From: an uncultured Lysobacteraceae bacterium
Lineage (GTDB): Bacteria; Pseudomonadota; Gammaproteobacteria; Xanthomonadales; Xanthomonadaceae
Length of the DNA: 7,364 bases
NCBI GenBank assembly: GCA_946482565.1
Contig: CAMLSB010000092.1
Coordinates: 1 to 7,364, forward strand
Direction of reading: 5' to 3'
Part shown: positions 1-5,947 of the stretch, piece by piece
Numbering within the stretch: the stretch's first letter is position 1
Layout of the letters: the number at the start of each line of letters is the position of its first letter
The notes under the pieces: generated by a model
Seen by the model: only the letters and a program-made list of their open reading frames with translations
Databases searched by the model: none
Told to the model about the DNA's origin: nothing
Program-made: the position numbers and the translations under genes

Positions 1-363
1 GAACATGCGCGCCGGCTGCTCAAGCCCGGTTCGCGGCTGTGCGTGCTGGCCGATCCGGCAAGCGTGGTCGCGGTGCCGGCGCATCGCTGGGCCGCGCTGG
101 CGATGCATTGCGAAGTGCGCGTGCGACTGCTGAGCGATCCGCTCGAACGCGAGCCGCCGGCGGCGCTGTTGCCGTTTGCGGGCATCGCGGCGGCGGGCAC
201 GGCGACGGCGGGCGACGCGCATCGCATCGAACTCGACCTCGCCGCGCTCGCGGTGCGCCGGCGCTGGAAGGACGCGTTCGACGGCCCGCTGCAGGCGGCG
301 CTCGCGCAACTGTCCGCGCGCGGCATCCACGCCGACGTGCTGTCGAGCGGGGACGCACCGTGA
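1..363 (+). CDS. DUF58 domain-containing protein, C-terminal part (5' end outside window)
   Basis: The frame is open from base 1 and ends in TGA at 361-363, giving the last 120 residues. DUF58 proteins are soluble cytoplasmic partners of MoxR AAA+ ATPases with a VWA-like fold; their biochemical role is not settled. The visible part reads as the second half of that fold: a strand-like stretch after 'LKPGSRLCVLAD', a helix around 'HRWAALAMHCEV', then 'RVRLLSDPLE'. The DPLE-type motif is characteristic of the family. A helix rich in Arg and Ala follows and leads to 'LSARGIHADVLSSGDAP', the usual end of DUF58 proteins. The stop overlaps the start of the next gene by 4 bases, so it belongs to the same operon. 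A DUF58 gene directly before DUF4381 and batA is the standard order in proteobacterial MoxR/Bat operons. The family call comes from motif style and context; the N-terminus and start cannot be judged. Confidence 0.85.
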   Translation, partial: EHARRLLKPGSRLCVLADPASVVAVPAHRWAALAMHCEVRVRLLSDPLEREPPAALLPFAGIAAAGTATAGDAHRIELDLAALAVRRRWKDAFDGPLQAALAQLSARGIHADVLSSGDAP

Positions 364-839
364 TCGGGGCGCCCGCGGTCGCGGGAAGCGCCCCGGCGCT
401 GGTGCTGCGCGACATCCACCAGCCGCCGCCGCCATCGTGGTGGCCGCCGGCGATCGGCTGGTGGCTGCTCGCCGCGGTCGTCCTGCTCGCGATCGGCGCG
501 TGGGCGTGGCGCGCATGGCGTCGGCGACGCCTGCAGCGCGAACTCGCGCGCGTGTTCGACGCCGGCATCGCCGCGGCCGCGACGCCGGCAGCGCGCATCG
601 CCGCGGCGTCGACGCTGCTGCGCCGTGCCGCGCGCGTTCGCGATCCGGCGGCCGCCACGCTGCAGGGCGACGCCTGGCTCGCGTTCCTCGACGCGGGTGC
701 GCCGGCGCCGCAGTTCGCGGGCGAAGAGGGCGCCTTGCTGCTCGACGGCGGCTTCCGGCCCGAGGTCGACGCCGAGCGCGCCGATGCGCTGGTGGCGCGC
801 GCACGCCTGCGCTTCCTGCAATGGATGGGCGCGCGATGA
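360..839 (+). CDS. DUF4381 domain-containing small membrane protein of the Bat operon
   Basis: A 159-residue protein of unknown biochemical function that accompanies DUF58 and batA in many proteobacterial MoxR/Bat operons. The family signature is clear near the N-terminus: 'LRDIHQPPPPSWWPP' at about residues 16-30, followed at once by a hydrophobic segment (about 32-52) and the basic cluster 'RAWRRRR'. By the positive-inside rule the short N-terminus is periplasmic and the region from about residue 53 is cytoplasmic. That region is Ala-rich and helical and contains 'GDAWLAFLDAG', another typical DUF4381 stretch. I chose the GTG at 360 because it overlaps the DUF58 stop in a GTGA and leaves the signature intact. 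A GTG at codon 15 would cut into the motif region. There is only a weak purine-rich stretch upstream (GCGGGGA, near 348-354), so coupling to the gene before is likely. It probably links the cytoplasmic MoxR/DUF58 side to the membrane-bound Bat proteins, which is inference. Confidence 0.85.
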   Translation: MIGAPAVAGSAPALVLRDIHQPPPPSWWPPAIGWWLLAAVVLLAIGAWAWRAWRRRRLQRELARVFDAGIAAAATPAARIAAASTLLRRAARVRDPAAATLQGDAWLAFLDAGAPAPQFAGEEGALLLDGGFRPEVDAERADALVARARLRFLQWMGAR

Positions 840-1876
840 GCAGCGCCTGGTGGACGACGGGCGCGTGGACGGCGGGCGGGCTGGACGGATTCGCGTGGCC
901 GTGGCTGTTGCTGGTCCTGCCGCTGCCCTGGCTCGTGCGCGCGCTGCTGCCGCCCGCGCGCGCCGCGGGCGCGGCATTGCGCGTGCCGTGGGGCGCGCGG
1001 CTCGAAGCGATCGCCGCGGCGCCACGCGGGCCGGCGCGCGCAGGCGGCGTTCCCTGGATCGCATGGCTGGGCTGGGCGCTGCTGTGCATTGCTGCCGCGC
1101 GCCCGCAGCAGGTCGGCGCGCCCATCGTGCCGCCGCAGGCCAGCCGCGGCATGATCCTCGCGGTCGACCTGTCCGGCAGCATGGGCGACGAGGACATGGC
1201 GCTCGATGGCCGCCTCGTCGACCGGCTCACCGCGGCGAAGTCGGTGATCGCCGATTTCCTCGCCCGCCGCGACGGCGACCGCGTCGGCCTCGTCGCGTTC
1301 GGCAGCCGCGCCTACGTGCTGGCACCGATGACCCTGGACCTGGATTCGGTGCGCGCGCAGCTGCGCAACACCGAGGTGGCGCTGGCCGGGCGCGAAACCG
1401 CGATCGGCGATGCGATCGGGCTCGCGGTCAAGCGCCTCGCGCGCCAGCCGCGCGGCGAACGGGTGCTGGTGCTGCTTACCGATGGCGTCAACACCACCGG
1501 CCTGCTCGACCCGCTCAAGGCCGCCGAACTCGCGCGCGACAACGGCGTGCGCATCCACACCATCGCTTTCGGCGGCAGCGGCGGCGGCATTTCCGTGTTC
1601 GGGTTGCCGATCCCGATGCCGGGCGGCGGCGACGACATCGACGAAGCGACGCTGCGACGCATCGCGCAACTCACCGGCGGCCGCGCGTTCCGCGCCAGCG
1701 ACACGGCGCAGCTTGGAGGCATCTACGCCGAGATCGAACGCATCGAGCCGATCACGCACGCGGCACGCGCGGTACGGCCGCGCATCGAGCGCTACCCATG
1801 GCCGCTCGCGGCCGCGCTGCTGTGCGCGCTGCTGCTGTGGATGCGCGGCCGGGAATGGCGACGGGCAACGGCATGA
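836..1876 (+). CDS. batA: BatA: membrane-anchored von Willebrand factor A protein
   Basis: A 346-residue inner-membrane protein with a periplasmic VWA domain, a core member of Bat complexes linked to stress or oxygen tolerance in Bacteroides and other bacteria. Layout: hydrophobic segment about 19-38; cytoplasmic loop rich in Arg; second membrane segment about 73-90 ending in 'AARPQ', the usual BatA/BatB lead-in; VWA domain about 104-300; C-terminal membrane segment about 322-336; basic tail 'RGREWRR'. The MIDAS metal site looks complete: D111-L-S113-G-S115, T188 in 'GRETAIGDAI', and D216 in 'LLTDGVN'. The sequence 'MPGGGDDIDEATLRRIA' near the end of the domain is typical of BatA. The ATG at 836 overlaps the DUF4381 stop (ATGA), and a weak GGATGGG lies about 6 bases upstream. 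The stop overlaps the batB start in the same way. The family assignment is secure; its role in this organism is unknown. Confidence 0.93.
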   Translation: MSSAWWTTGAWTAGGLDGFAWPWLLLVLPLPWLVRALLPPARAAGAALRVPWGARLEAIAAAPRGPARAGGVPWIAWLGWALLCIAAARPQQVGAPIVPPQASRGMILAVDLSGSMGDEDMALDGRLVDRLTAAKSVIADFLARRDGDRVGLVAFGSRAYVLAPMTLDLDSVRAQLRNTEVALAGRETAIGDAIGLAVKRLARQPRGERVLVLLTDGVNTTGLLDPLKAAELARDNGVRIHTIAFGGSGGGISVFGLPIPMPGGGDDIDEATLRRIAQLTGGRAFRASDTAQLGGIYAEIERIEPITHAARAVRPRIERYPWPLAAALLCALLLWMRGREWRRATA

Positions 1877-3507
1877 TCGACTTCGGCACCCTCGCGGACT
1901 TCCGCCTGCTGCGCCCGTGGTGGCTGCTCGCCTTGCCCATGCTCGCCGGGATGGCATGGGCGTGGCGGCGCCGTCGCGGCGCGGGCGCGTGGGAGTCCGT
2001 GGTCGATCCGCCGCTGCGCGCTTACCTGCTCGAACCGGTGCCGGGCCGGCGCCGCTGGCTCGCGTGGTGGCCCTGGTTCGCCGCGACGCTTGCGATCTTC
2101 GCGCTCGCCGGGCCGTCCTGGCAGGTTTCGCCGCAGCCGCTGTGGGAGACGAGGGCGCCGCTGGTGATCGCTTTCGACCTGTCGCCGTCGATGCTCGCCG
2201 ACGACCTGCCGCCATCGCGCCTGGCGCGCGCCCGCGCGCGGCTCGCGGCGCTGCTGCGCGAACGACGCGGCGGCGAAGTCGGACTGGTCGTGTACGCCGG
2301 CGACGCCTACACCGTCGCACCGCTAACCGAGGATGCGGCCAATGTCGCGGTGTTCCTCGACGCGCTGGAGCCCGGCATCATGCCGGGCGATCCAGCCGCC
2401 ACCGCGGACGCCGCGCGCGCGATCGATCGCGGGGCGCGCCTGCTGCGGCAGGCGGGCTTCGGCCGCGGCGAGATCCTGCTCGTCTCCGGCAGCGCCACCG
2501 ATGCATCCGCGGCGACTGCCGCCGCACGGGCTTCGGCTGCCGGCTATCGCGTGTCGGTGCTCGAAGCGATGCCGCCCGCGGCGGCCGCCATGTCGGGCGC
2601 CGCTGCCGTCGCGGCGGCGGGGCAGGGACGCAGCGCCGTGCTCTCGCCGGACGATGCGGACCTGCAGGCGCTGGGCGTGCTGGAGGCCGACGCGGGTGCG
2701 GGCATGCACGCGGGCGATCGCGAAGGCGGCGCCACGCGGCGCGACGACGGCTACTGGCTGCTGCTGCCGTTGCTCGTGCTCGCGGCGTTCGCGTTCCGGC
2801 GCAATGGCGTGGTCGCAGTGCTCGCGCTATGCCTGCTGGTGCCGTGGCATCCGGCCGCGGCCGCGGGCATCGACTGGTGGCAGCGCAGCGACCAGCAGGC
2901 GCATCGCCGCCTCGAGCAGGGCGCGGAGGCGTACCGCAAGGGAGACTACGCCGCCGCGGCGAAGGCCTGGCGCGGCGTGCCCGGTGCGGACGCCGCCTAC
3001 AACCGCGGCAACGCGCTCGCGCGCCAGGGGCAGTACCAGGACGCGATCGCCGCCTACGACGAAGCACTGCGCGAACGCCCGGGCATGGCCGACGCGATCG
3101 CCAACCGCAAGGCGGTGCAGGCGGCGATCAAGCGCAAGCCCCCGGACCAGGGGCGCCAGCCGGGTGCTGGCGATCGTGGCGACGGCAAGGGCACGCCGAA
3201 CGCGCAGCCGGGCGATGAAGCCGCCAGGCAGCAGGACGCCGGTGCGGCGAAGCCGGACGCGGCCAGGCAGGCTGCCGATGCGGCGCAACGGGCCGCGGCG
3301 CGCGAAGCCGCGCGGCATGCACGCCCCGGCGACCAGGGCCTGCCGCAGGATGCCCGCATGCAGCAGGACACGCGGGAGACTCCCGCCCAGCACGAACGGC
3401 GGCTCGCCAACCAGGCGCGCCTGCAACGCGTCCCCGATGATCCGGGCGGTTTGTTGCGCGCGCGCCTGCAACTGGAATACGAGCGCCGCCAGGCGGAGGG
3501 CGAATGA
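1873..3507 (+). CDS. batB: BatB: VWA protein fused to a TPR domain (BatB/BatC-type fusion)
   Basis: A 544-residue protein. Order: membrane segment about 16-32 followed by RRRR; cytoplasmic loop with 'VVDPPL'; membrane segment about 62-80 ending 'LAGPSW'; VWA domain about 98-285; two close membrane segments about 294-309 and 312-331; TPR region about 343-422 ('AEAYRKGDYAAAAKAW', 'AYNRGNALARQGQYQDAI'); Gln/Ala/Asp/Arg-rich tail about 423-510; and a conserved end, 'VPDDPGGLLRARL' with 'EYERRQ'. The basic residues place both the VWA and TPR parts in the periplasm. In Bacteroides, BatB and the TPR protein BatC are separate; the fused form is common in proteobacteria. The first MIDAS motif is present (D102-L-S104-P-S106), but the later Asp is not: the usual TDG is V204-S205-G206. 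The region of the MIDAS Thr is shortened to 'IMPGDPAATA'. Metal binding may therefore be weak or absent. The start overlaps the batA stop (ATGA). Confidence 0.92.
   Translation: MIDFGTLADFRLLRPWWLLALPMLAGMAWAWRRRRGAGAWESVVDPPLRAYLLEPVPGRRRWLAWWPWFAATLAIFALAGPSWQVSPQPLWETRAPLVIAFDLSPSMLADDLPPSRLARARARLAALLRERRGGEVGLVVYAGDAYTVAPLTEDAANVAVFLDALEPGIMPGDPAATADAARAIDRGARLLRQAGFGRGEILLVSGSATDASAATAAARASAAGYRVSVLEAMPPAAAAMSGAAAVAAAGQGRSAVLSPDDADLQALGVLEADAGAGMHAGDREGGATRRDDGYWLLLPLLVLAAFAFRRNGVVAVLALCLLVPWHPAAAAGIDWWQRSDQQAHRRLEQGAEAYRKGDYAAAAKAWRGVPGADAAYNRGNALARQGQYQDAIAAYDEALRERPGMADAIANRKAVQAAIKRKPPDQGRQPGAGDRGDGKGTPNAQPGDEAARQQDAGAAKPDAARQAADAAQRAAAREAARHARPGDQGLPQDARMQQDTRETPAQHERRLANQARLQRVPDDPGGLLRARLQLEYERRQAEGE
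3491..3500 (+). promoter_or_regulatory. Shine-Dalgarno-like site of batD
   Basis: AGGCGGAGGG lies inside the last codons of batB and ends 3 bases before the batD ATG at 3504. The AGGCGGAG core has more usual spacing than the GGAGGG end. It is the clearest ribosome-binding sequence in the window; the other overlapping starts have only weak purine runs. It supports ATG 3504 as the batD start and suggests batD can recruit ribosomes itself as well as by coupling. Confidence 0.55.
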
Positions 3508-5264
3508 ACGCGCGGGCTGCACGGCTGTTCCTCGTCGCCGCATCCGCGCTGCTGCTCGCGGCGATCGCGCCGCGCGCACAGGCGCAGCAGGTGCGCGCCT
3601 GGCTGGATCGCGACCACATTGCCCTCGGTGAAACCGCGACCCTCAACATCGAGGTCGCCGGCGCGACGCTGGCCGAGCCGGACTACGCGCCGCTGCTCAA
3701 CGATTTCACGGTTTCCGGCAACACCAGCAGCCGGAGCATGGAAAGCGACGCGGCGGGAACGCGCGCGCGCACGCTGTACGCGGTCGCGCTGCAGCCGCGG
3801 CGCGAAGGCACGATCCCGGTGCCCGCGCTGTCGGTCGGCGCGCGGCGGACCGCGCCGCTGTCGCTGGTGGTCACGGCATCGTCCGCCGCGCCCGCGCAAG
3901 CAGGCGACACCGTGTTCATCGAATCCGCCGCGGACGCGCAGTCGCCTTACGTGCAGCAGGCGCTGGGTTACACCGTGCGCTTGTACCTCGGCGTGCCGCT
4001 GGTGTCGGGCCAGCTCGAGCAACCGGAGCCGGACGGCGCGACGCTGCGCCAGGTCGGCGACGACGTGCGCTACCAGCGCGAAATCGGCGGACGCAGCTAT
4101 ACAGTCTTCGAGCGCCATTACCTGCTGGTGCCCGAGCGCAGCGGCACGCTCGCGATTCCCCCCGCGCGTTTCGTCGGCCGCGGCATCGGCGGCTTCTTCG
4201 ACGACATGGCGGGCGATGCGCAGCAGCCGCTGGTCGCGAACGGCGCGGCCAGGACGCTGCAGGTGCGCGCGATCCCCGCGAATGCACCGCAACCCTGGCT
4301 TCCGCTGCAGGCGCTGACGTTGCGCTGGGCGCAGGCGACGGCCGATGCGCGCGTCGGCGGCGCCGCGACCGTGGTGCTCGAGGCCGTGGCCGACGGCGCG
4401 ACCGCGGCGCAATTGCCGGCGCTCGACCTGCCACCGGTTGCCGGCGCGCAGGTGTTCCCGGATCCGCCACGCCGCGACGAAACCTTCGTGGACGGACGGC
4501 CACGCGCGACCGTCGTGCGCAGCTTCTCGATCGTGCCTTCGGCTGCGGGCGTGCTGCGCGTCGAGGCGCCGCGCCTGTCCTGGTGGGATGCGAACGCGGG
4601 CGTGCGGCGCGTCGCGACGCTGCCGCCGCTGGTGCTGTCGGTGGCGCCGGCGGGCGCTGCCCCTGCGTCCGGTGTTGCAGGCGGTGCCGGCGGGAATGCC
4701 GCCGCGCCCGCGCCGGCAGGCGCCGCCACGGGAGACGCGCGCGGCGAAGGCTGGATGCATGTCCCTGGCGTGCAGGGACGGGTACGGCCGTGGGCATTCG
4801 CGACGGTCGCGTTCGCGTTGCTGTGGCTGATCACGTTCATGTGGGGCCTGCACCGCCACCCGCGCGCAACCGATGCGAATGCGGCCGCGCCGCGCGCGCG
4901 TCGCGTGCGCGATGGCGATGGCGGTGGCGACGGCGGTGGCGACGCCGGCAAGCCGGCGGCGCGAGGCGGCCGCACCGGCATCGTCGCGCTGCGCCAGGCG
5001 CTGGACCGGGGCACCCTCGGTGATGTCGCCGACGCGCTGCGCACCATCGCGGAACCGCCGGCGGCGAGCCTCGATGCCTTGCGGGCGTGCCTGGCCGATC
5101 CGGCGCAGCAGGCGGCGCTGGATGCCTTGCAACGGGCGCTGTGGGGCGGCGGCGACAGTGCTGCGGCGCGCGCGGCGTTGCGCGCGGCGTTCGCTTCCGG
5201 TCCGGATTGGACGCGACCGCCCGACGCGGCGAAACGCGGTCCGCTGCCGCCGCTCTATCCCTGA
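3504..5264 (+). CDS. batD: BatD: secreted, membrane-anchored Ig-like protein
   Basis: A 586-residue protein and the last gene of the bat cluster. It has a signal peptide (residues 1-27: basic start 'MNARAAR', hydrophobic core, likely cleavage after A-Q-A27). A long periplasmic body of beta-sandwich type follows. It opens with 'VRAWLDRDHIALGETATLNI' and contains a classic BatD block at about 149-225 ('YVQQALGYTVRLYLGVPLVS', 'RHYLLVPERSGTLAIPP'). A low-complexity Ala/Gly/Pro stretch at about 390-415 precedes one membrane segment at about 430-451, followed by 'HRHPRA', so the tail is cytoplasmic. The tail (about 452-586) holds a Gly-Asp repeat, then a helical region ending 'LPPLYP', a usual BatD terminus. 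The length is normal for the family. BatD is thought to be a periplasmic scaffold for the VWA proteins. The start overlaps the batB stop (ATGA). The 3' end overlaps the convergent kinase gene by 10 bases. Confidence 0.92.
   Translation: MNARAARLFLVAASALLLAAIAPRAQAQQVRAWLDRDHIALGETATLNIEVAGATLAEPDYAPLLNDFTVSGNTSSRSMESDAAGTRARTLYAVALQPRREGTIPVPALSVGARRTAPLSLVVTASSAAPAQAGDTVFIESAADAQSPYVQQALGYTVRLYLGVPLVSGQLEQPEPDGATLRQVGDDVRYQREIGGRSYTVFERHYLLVPERSGTLAIPPARFVGRGIGGFFDDMAGDAQQPLVANGAARTLQVRAIPANAPQPWLPLQALTLRWAQATADARVGGAATVVLEAVADGATAAQLPALDLPPVAGAQVFPDPPRRDETFVDGRPRATVVRSFSIVPSAAGVLRVEAPRLSWWDANAGVRRVATLPPLVLSVAPAGAAPASGVAGGAGGNAAAPAPAGAATGDARGEGWMHVPGVQGRVRPWAFATVAFALLWLITFMWGLHRHPRATDANAAAPRARRVRDGDGGGDGGGDAGKPAARGGRTGIVALRQALDRGTLGDVADALRTIAEPPAASLDALRACLADPAQQAALDALQRALWGGGDSAAARAALRAAFASGPDWTRPPDAAKRGPLPPLYP
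4920..4943 (+). repeat. Two perfect 12-bp tandem repeats in batD (GGGD twice)
   Basis: GGCGGTGGCGAC occurs twice in a row, in frame, and encodes Gly-Gly-Gly-Asp at residues 473-480. It is preceded by 'RVRDGD', so the local protein reads as an acidic glycine linker. It lies just after the membrane segment, between the anchor and the helical cytoplasmic part. Because the unit is a multiple of three, gain or loss of a copy would keep the frame. It looks like a flexible, slippage-prone linker. Confidence 0.8.
5255..5264. other. Tail-to-tail overlap of batD and the kinase-like gene
   Basis: The batD stop (TGA, 5262-5264) and the stop of the minus-strand gene (TAG read at 5257-5255) lie within each other's last codons. 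The two convergent units therefore share 10 coding bases and have no intergenic space. Transcription reading past either stop would make antisense RNA to the other unit. Confidence 0.85.
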
Positions 5265-5947
5265 GGCGCGGCGCTGGCGTCGGCCAGCGGCAGTTCGCAG
5301 CGCAACACCAGGCGGTCGCCTGCGATCGCCGCGGCGAGTTCGCCGCCGTGCGCGCGCGCGATCCGTTGCGCGAGCATCAGGCGCAGGCCCAGGCCCTCGT
5401 CGAAGGGCTCCGCCTCGCGCTGCTCGAACAGCGCGGGCAGCGCGTCTTCCGCGGGCGCGGCGCCGGGCAACACGGCTTCGATCGTCGCGCGGCCATCGTT
5501 GCTGCGCAGGGACAACGCGGGCGGGCCACCGCGGGCCACCGCGAAGTCGAGCAGCGTGCGCAGCAATTGGGTCAGGCGGCGCGAGTCCCCGACGACGACG
5601 GCGATGGCGCCGTCGTCGGCGACCGGCGTGCCGGCGAGGCCGGCTCCGGTCAGCGCGTAATCGAGCAACAAGGCGATTTCGCAGGGCTCCGGCGCGCCCA
5701 GCAGCCGGCCCTGGCCTGCGCGCGCCCAATCTTCGAGTTCGTCGAGCATGCGCGCCATGCGGCGCGACTGGCGTTCCAGCAATTGCAGCAGTTCCAGCCG
5801 GCGCGCGGGATCGAGGTCGTCGCGCTGCAGCAGGTAGCTCGCCGTCTGCAACGGCGAGAGCGGGCCGCGCAGGTCGTGCGCGAGTCGGTCCAGCCATGGC
5901 ACGGGCGTGCCGCTCGCTGGCGCGCTGCCGGCGCGCTCGTCGCTCAC
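5255..5947 (-). CDS. Degenerate histidine-kinase-like protein (intact H-box, decayed ATP site)
   Basis: A 230-residue soluble protein with no sensor or membrane segment. Residues about 16-75 form a HisKA-type dimerisation helix pair with an intact H-box, 'RLAHDLRGPLSPLQ', the phospho-acceptor being H24. Residues about 85-225 resemble a HATPase domain, but key positions are lost. In the N-box 'RRLTQLLRTLLDFAV' the two usual Asn positions are T131 and F135, and the Lys that follows is A138. The G1 box DxGxG aligns to L160-P-G-A-A164, so the adenine-binding Asp is missing. The G2 box survives in part as G185-L-G-L188 with 'IARAHGG'. Autophosphorylation from ATP is therefore doubtful. It could act as a phosphotransfer protein, a pseudokinase regulator or a phosphatase; it could also be a slowly decaying kinase. 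The GTG start overlaps the hybrid-kinase stop (GTGA), which implies co-expression. The stop (TAG) lies inside the end of batD. Confidence 0.82.
   Translation of the reverse strand: MSDERAGSAPASGTPVPWLDRLAHDLRGPLSPLQTASYLLQRDDLDPARRLELLQLLERQSRRMARMLDELEDWARAGQGRLLGAPEPCEIALLLDYALTGAGLAGTPVADDGAIAVVVGDSRRLTQLLRTLLDFAVARGGPPALSLRSNDGRATIEAVLPGAAPAEDALPALFEQREAEPFDEGLGLRLMLAQRIARAHGGELAAAIAGDRLVLRCELPLADASAAPQG
5272..5289. terminator. GC-rich hairpin after batD; weak candidate terminator
   Basis: A perfect 7-bp inverted repeat, CGCTGGC and GCCAGCG, is separated by the 4-base loop GTCG. It begins 8 bases after the batD stop and lies within the last codons of the convergent kinase gene, where it encodes part of 'PLADASA'. 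It is the only well-placed hairpin between the two convergent units. No run of T follows on either strand, so it is not a classic intrinsic terminator. In such GC-rich DNA a stem this short can occur by chance. Confidence 0.25.

Noticed and set aside
20..2320. 766-codon open frame on the minus strand opposite DUF58 to batB
   Set aside because: The translation is Arg/Ala/Pro-rich without domain motifs and lies opposite well-recognised genes. Long antisense frames are expected at this GC content.
1410..3218. Same-strand alternative frame within batA and batB
   Set aside because: Arg-rich translation with no motifs; the overlapping frames carry the VWA and TPR motifs.
4761..4779. Hairpin GTCCCTG / CAGGGAC with a 5-base loop in batD
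   Set aside because: It is inside the coding region just before the membrane segment, has no T-run and has no reason to end transcription there.
5521..5540. Perfect 10-bp tandem duplication GCGGGCCACC in the kinase-like gene near its N-box
   Set aside because: A recent 10-bp insertion would shift the frame, but sequence on both sides still reads as HATPase in one frame. It probably reflects a local Arg-Gly-Gly-Pro codon pattern.
3054..5897. 947-codon open frame on the minus strand opposite batB, batD and part of the kinase-like gene
   Set aside because: Same GC-driven shadow effect. It crosses three real genes and has no recognisable fold or motif.
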